Positions 33,540 through 42,163 of a stretch of DNA of 64,000 nucleotides are shown here, one piece after another. Position numbers and translations under genes: made by a program. Each line of letters begins with the position of its first letter. Within the stretch, counting starts at the first letter, position 1. The stretch spans positions 1 to 64,000 of the forward strand of contig CAZPQM010000001.1 in assembly GCA_964588995.1 (NCBI GenBank), given 5' to 3'. The notes beneath the pieces are model-generated. The model saw only the letters and a list, made by a program, of their open reading frames with translations, was not told the origin of the DNA and ran no database searches. The stretch comes from CAZPQM01 sp964588995 (GTDB taxonomy: Bacteria > Pseudomonadota > Alphaproteobacteria > Rickettsiales > UBA8987).

Positions 33540-33973
33540 TCGTAAGCCTCGCCAAGTGTTTGCTTGAGTTCCGGAGGTTTGTAATTTTCATCATGCTTAG
33601 TCAGTAAACGGTTTGCTGCAAAAACCAGACCCTCTCCCGTATCCACCAAATCGCCTTCAGCGACAATGCCCTGCCCTTCGCGAAACATGGGTGGCAGCAT
33701 GCCGGTATAACGAATGGCGATGGAGTGATGTTCGTCGGTCAGGGCGAAGCGATAATCCAGACTGCTTTCATCCAGCCGTTGAAAGGAATTTTCTGCAACC
33801 AATCCGCCAACACGAATATTCGGGGTTAGCTGCAAGCCTTTGTCTACAATATCGGTGGGAGAATAGAAAAACACCAGCTGATCCTGGAACGTCGTAAAAA
33901 TAATAGCAGCGCCTGCACCCATGGAAAGGATGGAGAGGAGAACGAGCCACAGGCGCTTAGTTTTGGCTTTCAT
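33536..33973 (-). CDS. ccmE: Heme chaperone CcmE
   Basis: A 145-residue membrane-tethered OB-fold protein. The start lies at MKAKTKRLWLVL (33971-33973), giving one anchor helix. The covalent heme ligand is the histidine in LLTKHDENYKPPEL, with the conserved tyrosine four residues on. It carries heme from CcmC to CcmF. Its first bases overlap the end of ccmD in another frame; an in-frame extension upstream to 34024 is not expected to be used. Confidence 0.94.
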   Translation of the reverse strand: MKAKTKRLWLVLLSILSMGAGAAIIFTTFQDQLVFFYSPTDIVDKGLQLTPNIRVGGLVAENSFQRLDESSLDYRFALTDEHHSIAIRYTGMLPPMFREGQGIVAEGDLVDTGEGLVFAANRLLTKHDENYKPPELKQTLGEAYE

Positions 33974-34103
33974 CGTCCAGCTGTTCCAATTTTTGTTTGG
34001 ACCGCTTAAGCGACAGGTAGGCATAGAGCATTAACCCCAGTAACAGGCCGACTGCTACCAGGTAAGATGCCAGAATAAACGGAAAATGCTCATCGATTTG
34101 CAT
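33957..34103 (-). CDS. ccmD: Heme exporter accessory protein CcmD
   Basis: A 48-residue ORF from ATG at 34101-34103 to TAA at 33957-33959. One membrane helix (FILASYLVAVGLLLGLMLYA) is followed by a basic, helical cytosolic tail (KRSKQKLEQLDDE), the standard CcmD layout. It overlaps ccmE by 17 bases, exactly the place ccmD takes in ccm operons. In known systems it frees holo-CcmE from CcmABC. The ccmABC genes are not in the window, so they must lie elsewhere. Confidence 0.85.
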   Translation of the reverse strand: MQIDEHFPFILASYLVAVGLLLGLMLYAYLSLKRSKQKLEQLDDESQN

Positions 34104-34158
34104 GGCACAATATAGTAATGCAGTTTGAAATGAGATGCAAAGGAAACAGGAGCAAAGC

Positions 34159-34866
34159 TCAGTGAATACAATGTACGCTCAAAATAAACTGCGTCGCACG
34201 TTCTTCAAGACTTTCCTGCGATAAAGGTGCAAAGGTAAAGAGCTGGTCATAATGCACGAAATGCCTATCGAGGAATTGCTTTAAAACCGGCATCGTAATC
34301 GCAAGATCGGTCGTGCCAAGCGGCATACCATCCCACCGCAGTTGCGTGAGCTTTGCAGTCACCACGCCGATTACATTCCCGCTCGTATCCATGAGAGGGC
34401 CGCCACTGTTACCACGCTCCGAGCTATCGGCGAATTGCAGCCAGTGCGTTTCACCGTTTGGCCCATCGGCGGACAGAATTTCCGACATGACGATCTTATG
34501 CTGGCGGCTAAGGCTGTAGGCGCCCGGGTAGCCAATCACCATCACGTCATCGCCTTGCTTTAAATGCGGATTATTATGCAGGGGCGCGATGCGCTCAGGC
34601 CGCTCTTCCGTTTTCAGCAGGGCGAGGTCGAGCGTGGCATCTTTTCCGATGAGTTTCGCTTCACTTGGCTCCACTCCTCCGACTACGTTAATCTGTCGGC
34701 AGTCACGCACAACATGTTCATTGGTAATAAAATATCCCCGGCGATTAACATAAAACCCGGTTCCGCTGGTGAATTGATAGGCGGCTGCGATGTGGCTGAA
34801 GGTGAGCAAGACCGCGCCGGTACAGCTGAAAAGAGAGAGCGACTTAAAGCTGCTCCTTAAGCGCAT
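34159..34866 (-). CDS. Exported trypsin-like serine protease (DegP-type catalytic domain, no PDZ)
   Basis: About 235 residues with a signal peptide (basic start, hydrophobic LFSCTGAVLLTF, cleavage near AAA-YQ), so probably periplasmic. The S1C catalytic triad is visible: His in ITNEHVVRDC, Asp in ATLDLALLKT and Ser in ERGNSGGPLMD. No PDZ domain follows, which makes it shorter than DegP/DegQ. In-frame starts at 34902 and 34914 would lengthen the N terminus. It overlaps the 3' end of mutS by 23 bases and is probably cotranscribed with it. Confidence 0.85.
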   Translation of the reverse strand: MRLRSSFKSLSLFSCTGAVLLTFSHIAAAYQFTSGTGFYVNRRGYFITNEHVVRDCRQINVVGGVEPSEAKLIGKDATLDLALLKTEERPERIAPLHNNPHLKQGDDVMVIGYPGAYSLSRQHKIVMSEILSADGPNGETHWLQFADSSERGNSGGPLMDTSGNVIGVVTAKLTQLRWDGMPLGTTDLAITMPVLKQFLDRHFVHYDQLFTFAPLSQESLEERATQFILSVHCIH

Positions 34867-37516
34867 ATAAAAAGGTAAGCGCTTCTTTCGGTGACATTTC
34901 ATCCAGATTAGCATGCTCTAATTGTAGCAAAGCGGTGTGGGTTTCCGTAGTATTTTCTTCAGAGGGATGCTCCGCAGTGCTTGCAAAAAGCGGCAAATTT
35001 TGCGGCAGTTCCGCTAGTAGATTGCCCCCCTGACCCGCCTCGATCTGTTGCATCAGCTGCTCGGCGCGCCTGATAACATGACGAGGAATACCGGCAAGCT
35101 TAGCAACCTGAATCCCATAAGATTTTCCGGCAACACCTTCAACGACTTCATGTAAGAATACAACCTCCCCTTTCCATTCCCGCACTTTAATCGTCCGGCA
35201 GGAGAGGCTTTTCAGGCTATCGGAAAGCTGGGTCAGCTCATGATAATGCGTAGCAAACAACGTGCGGCATTGGATCGTATCGTGCAGATATTCCATCACC
35301 GCCCAGGCAATCGAAAGCCCGTCAAAGGTGGCCGTACCCCGGCCAATTTCATCGAGAATAACCAGCGATCGCTCAGTTGCCTGATTGAGGATCGTCGCGG
35401 TTTCCACCATCTCCACCATGAAAGTGGACTGCCCGCGTGCGAGATCATCCGCAGCGCCTACCCGCGAGAATACCCGGTCCACCAGCCCGATAGTCGCACT
35501 ATCCGCCGGGACATAGCACCCGATTTGCGCCAGAATCGCGATCAGTGCATTCTGCCGCAAGAAGGTGCTTTTCCCCGCCATATTCGGCCCGGTCATCAGC
35601 CAGATTTTCTGGGTAGCAGATAGTGTGCAGTCATTGCCGATAAATGCCGATTCACTCACCGTTTCCACAACCGGGTGGCGGCCGTTAGTAATTTCGAAAG
35701 TGCTATCATCCGTGATGGCAGGTCGGGTGTAGCCTTTCTCTTCAGCGAGTTCGGCGAGGCTGGTCATTACATCCAGCCGCGCGAGGCTACGAGCCGCATT
35801 GAGCAGCCGCTCATACTGCTCCATAATCCGGCTTCGCAGTTCGGAAAACAGTTCCAGTTCCCGTGCAAGGGCATTGCTTTTCGCGTGGACGATGGCTTCT
35901 TCCAGCTCACGCAGTTCCGACGTGGTAAAGCGAACGGCACTCGCGAGCGTTTGCCGATGGACGAAATTCTCCGGAATTTTATCCAGATGTTGCGGTGTAA
36001 TTTCGATGAAATAGCCGATGACATTGTTCGACTTGATCTTCAGGCTGTTAATCCCGCTTTGGCGTACGTAGCGCTCGCGTAAATGCTCCAGCTGAGTGTC
36101 GCTGTTGCTTTCAGTATAGCGGTATTCATCCAGCTGCTTATCGTACCCTTCGCGGATGAAACCACCATCGCGCGCAAGATAAGGCACCTGATCGTTGAGC
36201 GCGGAGGCAAGAATAGATAACGTATTATACAAACCATTGAGTTGCTTCAGCGTATCGTTCAATAAGTCGGGCGGCTCCAGCGCTTCCTGACTGGTTGCGT
36301 AGATATTGACCGACTGCTCAAGCGCATCTTTAATAGCGAGTAAGTCTCTGGGGCCGCCCCGGTTGGCCGAAAGTCGCGCAAGCGCCCGCTCCATATCCGG
36401 TGTAGCCCGTAGCAGATTGCGCAACTCACCCCGTAACTTTGTTTGCAGGCCATAATAATGGATAGCATCCTGCCGGGCGATAATGGCTTTTTTTTCCGTT
36501 AGCGGGCTATGAAGATAGCCTGCAAGCAACCGCGCACCGGGACCGGTTGCCGTGCGGTTAATCGTATGTAAAAGACTGCCTTTATACTCCCCGTTCATCG
36601 TGCGCGAAAGCTCCAGATTGCGCCGTGTCGCAGCGTCGATCACCATATGCTTTGGTGCGTGATAGGCCGTTGGGCTATCCAGATGCGGCAGGTTATCCAG
36701 TTGGGTAAGCTTCAGATATTCAATCAGCGCGCCGCACGGGATAGCCGCCAAGTGTTGTGCAAGTCCGAATGGCTCCAGCGTAGTGACGCCGTAAAACTGC
36801 TGTAACGCCTGTGTCGTTTTTCGCTTGCCAAAAAAATCCTTAACGAAAGGAGTAAGCGGCTTAGCGTAATGCTCGCGCAGCCAGACGTAGCCTTCTTCAA
36901 AGGGCAGTGAGTCAACACAAAGTAACTCCTTGGGATGTATGCGCGCAAGCTCCGCCTGAAGATCGCATGCCGCAACGTCCGTAAAATAAAAATCGCCGGC
37001 GGAAATATCAGCCCATGCAATATAGGCCCGTTTTTTTTCAAGCGTAAAGGCGGCGAGGTAATTACTCTCCTTTGCATCAAGCAAATTATCTTCCGTCACG
37101 GTGCCGGGCGTAACAACGCGTACTACTTCCCGTTTGACGACCGATTTTGCACCGCGCTTTTTTGCCTCAGCCGGGTCTTCCGCCTGCTCGCAAATGGCGA
37201 CCTTTTTTCCGTAGTGGATCAGTTTTTCGAGATAGGATTCATAAGAATGGAACGGTACGCCGCACATGGGGATATCCTGATTCTGGTGCTTACCGCGCCG
37301 CGTGAGCGTAATATCTAAGATCCCAGCAGCCTCCACTGCATCATCGAAAAACAGCTCATAAAAATCACCCATGCGGTAAAAGAGCAGGTAGTCAGGATAT
37401 GCCGACTTGATCTCAAAATACTGCTTCATCATTGGCGTAGCATCCGCCATGGTAGCCTGTTGATCATAATTTTCCGCGGATTTATACTCGGTCTGTTTAG
37501 TCAGAATATGATTCAT
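34844..37516 (-). CDS. mutS: DNA mismatch repair protein MutS
   Basis: An 890-residue mismatch-recognition ATPase. The N-terminal mismatch-binding domain has the Phe-x-Glu motif in FYRMGDFYELFFDDA. The clamp and lever domains follow, then the ATPase with Walker A (LMTGPNMAGKSTFLRQNALI), Walker B (LVILDEIGRGTATFDG) and the ATHYHEL switch. A start at 37450 (MADATPMMKQYF) would be closer to the common N terminus; the longer frame is listed. It is divergent from maeB. Confidence 0.96.
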   Translation of the reverse strand: MNHILTKQTEYKSAENYDQQATMADATPMMKQYFEIKSAYPDYLLFYRMGDFYELFFDDAVEAAGILDITLTRRGKHQNQDIPMCGVPFHSYESYLEKLIHYGKKVAICEQAEDPAEAKKRGAKSVVKREVVRVVTPGTVTEDNLLDAKESNYLAAFTLEKKRAYIAWADISAGDFYFTDVAACDLQAELARIHPKELLCVDSLPFEEGYVWLREHYAKPLTPFVKDFFGKRKTTQALQQFYGVTTLEPFGLAQHLAAIPCGALIEYLKLTQLDNLPHLDSPTAYHAPKHMVIDAATRRNLELSRTMNGEYKGSLLHTINRTATGPGARLLAGYLHSPLTEKKAIIARQDAIHYYGLQTKLRGELRNLLRATPDMERALARLSANRGGPRDLLAIKDALEQSVNIYATSQEALEPPDLLNDTLKQLNGLYNTLSILASALNDQVPYLARDGGFIREGYDKQLDEYRYTESNSDTQLEHLRERYVRQSGINSLKIKSNNVIGYFIEITPQHLDKIPENFVHRQTLASAVRFTTSELRELEEAIVHAKSNALARELELFSELRSRIMEQYERLLNAARSLARLDVMTSLAELAEEKGYTRPAITDDSTFEITNGRHPVVETVSESAFIGNDCTLSATQKIWLMTGPNMAGKSTFLRQNALIAILAQIGCYVPADSATIGLVDRVFSRVGAADDLARGQSTFMVEMVETATILNQATERSLVILDEIGRGTATFDGLSIAWAVMEYLHDTIQCRTLFATHYHELTQLSDSLKSLSCRTIKVREWKGEVVFLHEVVEGVAGKSYGIQVAKLAGIPRHVIRRAEQLMQQIEAGQGGNLLAELPQNLPLFASTAEHPSEENTTETHTALLQLEHANLDEMSPKEALTFLYALKEQL

Positions 37517-37544
37517 AACGGTATCATTGCAATCTCATACCGTT
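37517..37544. promoter_or_regulatory. Inverted repeat at the mutS start
   Basis: AACGGTAT and ATACCGTT, separated by 12 bases, flank the point just upstream of the mutS ATG. The spacing suits a dimeric DNA-binding protein or a small hairpin in the mutS leader that could affect translation. No regulator recognised. Confidence 0.3.
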
Positions 37545-37611
37545 TGGCAAGCGCTTTGTGCAGGGTGTGTCTTCCCTAAAGCTAACTTCTCCCGCACTGC
37601 ACAGTAACCTT

Positions 37612-37640
37612 TTGACGGTAGGTAAATTGCCTGCTATCTT
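37612..37640 (+). promoter_or_regulatory. Probable sigma-70 promoter of maeB
   Basis: TTGACG (37612-37617) and TATCTT (37635-37640) are 17 bases apart, 35 bases before the maeB ATG, with a TTGGAG ribosome-binding site near the start codon. Position and spacing fit a housekeeping promoter. Confidence 0.5.
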
Positions 37641-37674
37641 CCACCGCAATTAAATTTTCATCATTGGAGCATCC

Positions 37675-39972
37675 ATGGGAACAACGTTACAAGTCGTTCA
37701 GGATAACGACGAAACGGGCGAGTATAAGAACGAATCTGCACTCGATTTTCATAAAGACGGCAAGCCGGGTAAAGTGCAGATCAGCGCAACCAAACCCCTG
37801 ATGACACAAAGCGACCTTGCGCTGGCCTACTCTCCCGGTGTAGCGGCTCCCTGTCTTGCTATAGCGAAGAACCCCGATACAGCGTATGACTATACGGCAC
37901 GCGGTAATTTCGTCGCCGTTATTTCCAATGGCACCGCCGTACTTGGGCTGGGAGATTTAGGGGCGCTTGCCTCCAAGCCGGTCATGGAAGGGAAAGCGGT
38001 TCTTTTCAAACGCTTCGCCGATATTGATGGCATCGATATTGAAGTCGATACCTCCGATCCCGATGAGTTTATCAATGCAGTCAAATATCTCGGCCCAAGC
38101 TGGGGAGGGATTAACCTTGAAGATATTAAAGCGCCCGACTGCTTCATCATCGAAAGCAAGCTCAAAGAGCTGATGGATATTCCCGTGTTCCATGACGATC
38201 AGCACGGCACGGCGATCGTAACGGCATCCGGGCTGATCAATGCCTGCCATCTGGCCAATAAAAAGATAGAGGATCTGAAGCTCGTGGTATTGGGTGCCGG
38301 TTCGGCTGGGATTGCCTGTCTGGAACTCGCAAAATCACTCGGTGTCAAGAATGCGCTGCTCGTTGATCGACAAGGTGTGGTGTATAAAGGACGTAAAGAC
38401 GGGATGAACCAATGGAAGAGCAAGCACGCCATTGAAACGGATGACCGGACGTTGGAAGATGCGATGAAAGATGCCGACGCATTTTACGGGCTTGCAGGCA
38501 AAGGTGCTGTGAATAAAGAGATGGTTGCGTCGATGGCGGACAATCCGATTATTTTCGCGATGGCGAATCCGGATCCTGAGATCACGCCGGACGAAGTGCG
38601 TGAAGTGCGAAAAGACGGCATTATAGCAACCGGTCGTTCCGATTATAATAATCAGGTGAATAATGTCCTCGGCTTCCCCTATATTTTCCGCGGCGCGCTG
38701 GATTGCCGGGCAAGTAAAATCAATGAAGAGATGAAAGTGGCAGCCGCCTATGCGCTTGCTGAACTCGCCCGTCAGCCTGTGCCGGAAGAAGTGGCAAAAA
38801 GCCGAGGTAAACGCAAAATAGAATTCGGGCCCGAATACATTATTCCCTCCCCGTTCGATCCGCGGTTGATCTCGACTGTTCCGGTAGCGGTCGCTAAAGC
38901 GGCGGAAAAATCCGGTGTCGCCAAACAGCCGATTGAGGATTACGAGGTTTATCGTCATCAGCTCGAAGCACGCCTGAACCCGACGGCGAACACGATGAAC
39001 CTGATTTATCAGCAGCTGAAGGCGCAGCCGCGTACCTGCGTTTTCTCCGAAGGGGAGGAGGAAACCTCAGTGCGTACCGCGCTGGATTGGCGTGATAATG
39101 GTTATGGGGAAGCTATTCTGGTGGGGCGCGAGAAGCAGATAACCGATATTTTTGACAGCCTCGGTGTAAAAGATCTTTCTGGCATCAGTATCCAGAATGC
39201 GGCGCTTTCTACCGAGAAAAATCAGGAATATATTGAGTTCATGTATAATAAACTGCAGCGGAAAGGGTTTTTATACCGCGACTGTGTCCGGCTGGTTAAA
39301 AATGACCGGAATACCTACGCGGCCTGTATGCTTGCCTGCGAGGATGCCGACCTGATGATGACCGGGTTAACGCGTACCTATAATCACTCGCTCAAAAGCA
39401 TTATGCGTCTGGTGGATGCGAAGCCCGATCACCGCGTATTTGGCTTGTCCATTGTGGTAGGGCGTAACAAGCAGACGGTCTATATTGCCGATACCTCGGT
39501 CGACCCGACACCGACGCCCGAATCCTATGTCAGCATTGCCAAGCAGTCAGCGGCTTTTGCGCGTCAAATGGGAGTTGAGCCGCGCGTAGCGCTGTTGTCT
39601 TTCTCCAATTTCGGCAATCCGATGCATGAAAAAGCGGGTCGCATGCGTGAAGCGGTTAACTTGCTTGATCAGGAAAAGGTGGATTTTGAATATGAGGGGG
39701 AAATTACCGCCGACGTCGCGCTGAATCCCGATCTTGCCAAACTATTTCCGTTCTGTCGCCTGTCCGGCCCGGCGAATATATTGATCATGCCAGGCTTACA
39801 CACGGCGCATATCGCGTCCAAGCTGGTTGGTGAGCTGGGCGGCGTGACCTTAATGGGGCCGGTGTTGATGGGCCTCGAAAAGCCGGCGCAGATTGTGCCG
39901 ATGAATTCCGGTGTGGGTGATATTCTGAACCTGGCGGCGCTGGGCGCGGCCAGTCAGGCGGTAGAGGCGTAA
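37675..39972 (+). CDS. maeB: NADP-dependent malic enzyme with C-terminal phosphotransacetylase-like domain
   Basis: A 765-residue two-domain enzyme. The malic-enzyme half (about 1-430) has LALAYSPGVAAPCLAI, VFHDDQHGTAIVTASGLINA and the dinucleotide motif VVLGAGSAGIACLELAKSLG. It turns malate into pyruvate and carbon dioxide with NADP. The C-terminal half (about 440-765) resembles phosphate acetyltransferase (EGEEETSVRTAL, then ANILIMPGLHTAHIASKLVGEL) and in related proteins is regulatory rather than catalytic. The size and order match alphaproteobacterial MaeB. Confidence 0.95.
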   Translation: MGTTLQVVQDNDETGEYKNESALDFHKDGKPGKVQISATKPLMTQSDLALAYSPGVAAPCLAIAKNPDTAYDYTARGNFVAVISNGTAVLGLGDLGALASKPVMEGKAVLFKRFADIDGIDIEVDTSDPDEFINAVKYLGPSWGGINLEDIKAPDCFIIESKLKELMDIPVFHDDQHGTAIVTASGLINACHLANKKIEDLKLVVLGAGSAGIACLELAKSLGVKNALLVDRQGVVYKGRKDGMNQWKSKHAIETDDRTLEDAMKDADAFYGLAGKGAVNKEMVASMADNPIIFAMANPDPEITPDEVREVRKDGIIATGRSDYNNQVNNVLGFPYIFRGALDCRASKINEEMKVAAAYALAELARQPVPEEVAKSRGKRKIEFGPEYIIPSPFDPRLISTVPVAVAKAAEKSGVAKQPIEDYEVYRHQLEARLNPTANTMNLIYQQLKAQPRTCVFSEGEEETSVRTALDWRDNGYGEAILVGREKQITDIFDSLGVKDLSGISIQNAALSTEKNQEYIEFMYNKLQRKGFLYRDCVRLVKNDRNTYAACMLACEDADLMMTGLTRTYNHSLKSIMRLVDAKPDHRVFGLSIVVGRNKQTVYIADTSVDPTPTPESYVSIAKQSAAFARQMGVEPRVALLSFSNFGNPMHEKAGRMREAVNLLDQEKVDFEYEGEITADVALNPDLAKLFPFCRLSGPANILIMPGLHTAHIASKLVGELGGVTLMGPVLMGLEKPAQIVPMNSGVGDILNLAALGAASQAVEA

Positions 39973-39978
39973 AATTGC

Positions 39979-40006
39979 TTGACTGTGCTTGGAATTTACG
40001 TATAAA
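39979..40006 (+). promoter_or_regulatory. Probable sigma-70 promoter of rpsT
   Basis: TTGACT (39979-39984) and TATAAA (40001-40006) with 16-base spacing lie directly after maeB and 33 bases before the rpsT ATG. This is one of the best promoter matches in the window, as expected for a ribosomal protein gene. Confidence 0.65.
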
Positions 40007-40038
40007 GAATCCTTCTAATAACGAAGGAAACGAATAGA

Positions 40039-40302
40039 ATGGCACACCATAGCGCGACAAAAAAGGCAATTCGTCAAACCGCAAAACGGACTGAGCGCAA
40101 CCGCGCATACCGCACGCAGTACCGCAATGCCATTAAAAAAGTCCGCTCTGCTATTGAGGCGAAGGACAAAAAAGCGCTACCGGATTTAATCAAAAACGCA
40201 CAAATAACGCTGGACAGAAGCGTGACCAAAGGCGTCATCAAACGCGAAACCGCTTCCCGCTATCTAAGCCGCCTGAATGCTGCTGCGAAGAAAGTGGCCT
40301 AA
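40039..40302 (+). CDS. rpsT: 30S ribosomal protein S20
   Basis: An 87-residue, strongly basic helical protein. The start MAHHSATKKAIRQTAKRTER and the C-terminal GVIKRETASRYLSRLNAAAK match S20, which binds 16S rRNA at the foot of the small subunit. AAGGAA precedes the ATG. It has its own promoter and a strong terminator. Confidence 0.97.
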   Translation: MAHHSATKKAIRQTAKRTERNRAYRTQYRNAIKKVRSAIEAKDKKALPDLIKNAQITLDRSVTKGVIKRETASRYLSRLNAAAKKVA

Positions 40303-40318
40303 CCATAGGCTGCTCGAT

Positions 40319-40348
40319 TAAAAAATGCCGCTCAAAGCGGCTTTTTTT
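40319..40348. terminator. Bidirectional rho-independent terminator between rpsT and metC
   Basis: GCCGCT-CAA-AGCGGC (40327-40341) forms a perfect six-pair GC-rich stem. It is followed by seven T on the plus strand and preceded by a run of A, which becomes a T-run on the minus strand. It can therefore stop both rpsT and the convergent metC transcript. Confidence 0.85.
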
Positions 40349-40395
40349 ATGTCTCCAAAGGCAAAGCTGATCAATTTTGAAGAAGAATCATTTCT

Positions 40396-41598
40396 TTATG
40401 CCGGTAAGCGGTCTAGCCCCGTCACCACCTCATCAATCAAATCCTCCGTATCCTCAAGTCCTACATAGAGGCGCAACATCGTACCGCAATCATCCCACTT
40501 TTCTTTCGTAGAAGTGCGTATACCCTGTGGATCAAAGTCGATCATCAGGCTTTCATAGCCTCCCCAAGAGACTCCGATACCGAAAATTTCTAAATGATCG
40601 AATAACTGTTTCTTCTCTTCAAGTGTATATTCACGGTCAAGTTCAACCGAAAACATCGTTGTTGCGCCGGAGAAATAGTGTTTCCAGAGCGCATGCCCTG
40701 CGTCTCCTTCCAGCGCCGGGTAAATAACCCGTCGAACCTTAGGATGCTTCTGCACTGCTTTGGCAACTGCGAGCGCGGAGGGTTGCTGATAGGCTAGTCG
40801 TACGCCAACGGTCCGCATCCCACGCAACACTAGCGAGCAATCGGCCGGACTGACTGACAGCCCCATATTCCGATAGGTGCGCGCAACCGGCTTTGCCGTT
40901 TCTTCATTGGTTATGATCGCTCCCATAATAACATCGGAATGTCCGGCAAGATATTTCGTCACAGCCACCAGCGAAATATCTATACCATGTGTCAGAGGCG
41001 CAAAAAAAAGCGGGTTACCCCAGCTGTTATCCATCAGCGTAATCAATTCGTGCTGTTTGGCAAAAGCCACCAGCTCGTCAATCGGCTGCATATCAAAGGT
41101 CAGAGATCCAGGGCTTTCCAGATACAAGGCGCGTGTATTATCTTGCACCAAATCGCCTAAATCGCTCTGTGTGGGATCATAAAAAGTAGTCTCTATCCCG
41201 AGCGACTTCAATGTGTTATGGCAGAACCGACGCGTAGGACCGTATACGCTATCGGGCATGAGAATATGATCGCCAGTGTTGAGTGTTGCCAGAAGCGCAC
41301 AGCTAATTGCCGATAGACCGGAGGGAGTGAGAAAACAAGCCTCCCCTTTCTCAAACTCGAGCATTGCATCGCGGAGTGCAAAGCTGGTAGGCGTACCGGC
41401 TATGCCATAGCTCGAATCGGTCGATTGTGCCATGAACGGATACGCGCTTTCTCCCCGGTCCGCTTTATGATAACTTTCAAGATCCGGGAACAGTACGGTG
41501 GAAGTCTGATAGGTCGGCATATTAACCGCACCGGAATGCGCAAACGATGCCCGGCCCAGCTGTACTAATTTTGTGTAGGTCTTTTTGTCCATTATCAT
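40396..41598 (-). CDS. metC: Cystathionine beta-lyase
   Basis: A 400-residue PLP enzyme of the Cys/Met metabolism family. Marks are the start VNMPTYQTSTVLFPDL, the SSYGIAGTPTSFALRDAMLEFE substrate region, the LMDNSWGNPLFFAPL aspartate and the PLP lysine in VAVTKYLAGHSDVIMG. The DNSW rather than DNTW motif favours beta-lyase (MetC) over gamma-synthase. It cleaves cystathionine to homocysteine. Its ATG overlaps the stop of the PAS gene (ATGA). With ahcY nearby it belongs to methionine and homocysteine metabolism. Confidence 0.9.
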   Translation of the reverse strand: MIMDKKTYTKLVQLGRASFAHSGAVNMPTYQTSTVLFPDLESYHKADRGESAYPFMAQSTDSSYGIAGTPTSFALRDAMLEFEKGEACFLTPSGLSAISCALLATLNTGDHILMPDSVYGPTRRFCHNTLKSLGIETTFYDPTQSDLGDLVQDNTRALYLESPGSLTFDMQPIDELVAFAKQHELITLMDNSWGNPLFFAPLTHGIDISLVAVTKYLAGHSDVIMGAIITNEETAKPVARTYRNMGLSVSPADCSLVLRGMRTVGVRLAYQQPSALAVAKAVQKHPKVRRVIYPALEGDAGHALWKHYFSGATTMFSVELDREYTLEEKKQLFDHLEIFGIGVSWGGYESLMIDFDPQGIRTSTKEKWDDCGTMLRLYVGLEDTEDLIDEVVTGLDRLPA

Positions 41599-42050
41599 CC
41601 AAATATTTTATAAGAAAACCCAACCACCAGATGGGATATAGGCTGGTCTTCCCGTGCAAACGGCAAGATACAGCACCGATACTTTATTACCTTGCTTTTC
41701 TCATTTACGAATTTACCTTCCCGATAAACAGGTTGCTTTTCATCAAGGCAATCGCCTAAGTTCTTAACAATAAGCTTCTCAAACTGTCCAACGGATGACT
41801 TTTCTATACTTGAATTGGTAGTTTTAAACCCAATTACGTTCTGGACCTCCTCCCCTACAAATTCATAGACATAGCTGCGCCGATCCAGATTCGTATTGAC
41901 AGCGAGCCGCATACAAAACATGGCGATATCATCGATAGCCGCAATGTTAAACTGCTCAATAGATGGCAGTTTTTGACTTTGCTTTAGGTTTTCCCAATAT
42001 TTCGTTAGTCTAGAGGTCAAACGTTTTTCGGAAATAAACCGTTCTTTCAT
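41595..42050 (-). CDS. Single-domain PAS protein (PAS_5-like)
   Basis: A 151-residue protein whose outline matches the alphaproteobacterial PAS_5 type: RLTKYWENLKQSQKLPSIEQ at the start, FEFVGEEVQ-like YVYEFVGEEVQNVIG in the middle, and a final strand LPFAREDQPISHLVVGFSYK. No output domain is attached. Such proteins sense small molecules or serve as polar or signalling adaptors. It is followed by metC with a four-base overlap, which is an odd pairing without obvious meaning. Confidence 0.65.
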   Translation of the reverse strand: MKERFISEKRLTSRLTKYWENLKQSQKLPSIEQFNIAAIDDIAMFCMRLAVNTNLDRRSYVYEFVGEEVQNVIGFKTTNSSIEKSSVGQFEKLIVKNLGDCLDEKQPVYREGKFVNEKSKVIKYRCCILPFAREDQPISHLVVGFSYKIFG

Positions 42051-42163
42051 GCACAGTCCCTGCCTTTCTGCAGTTGATTAGCTATCGTATTATGGATTTA
42101 TTTGCAAGCGCAGGATCAACGCGTTATGACTGATACAAACATTTAAAACAATAAAGGATTAGC

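Noticed and set aside
42051..42163. Possible SAH riboswitch before ahcY
   Set aside because: The interval is short and I could not find the paired elements or conserved core of the SAH aptamer.
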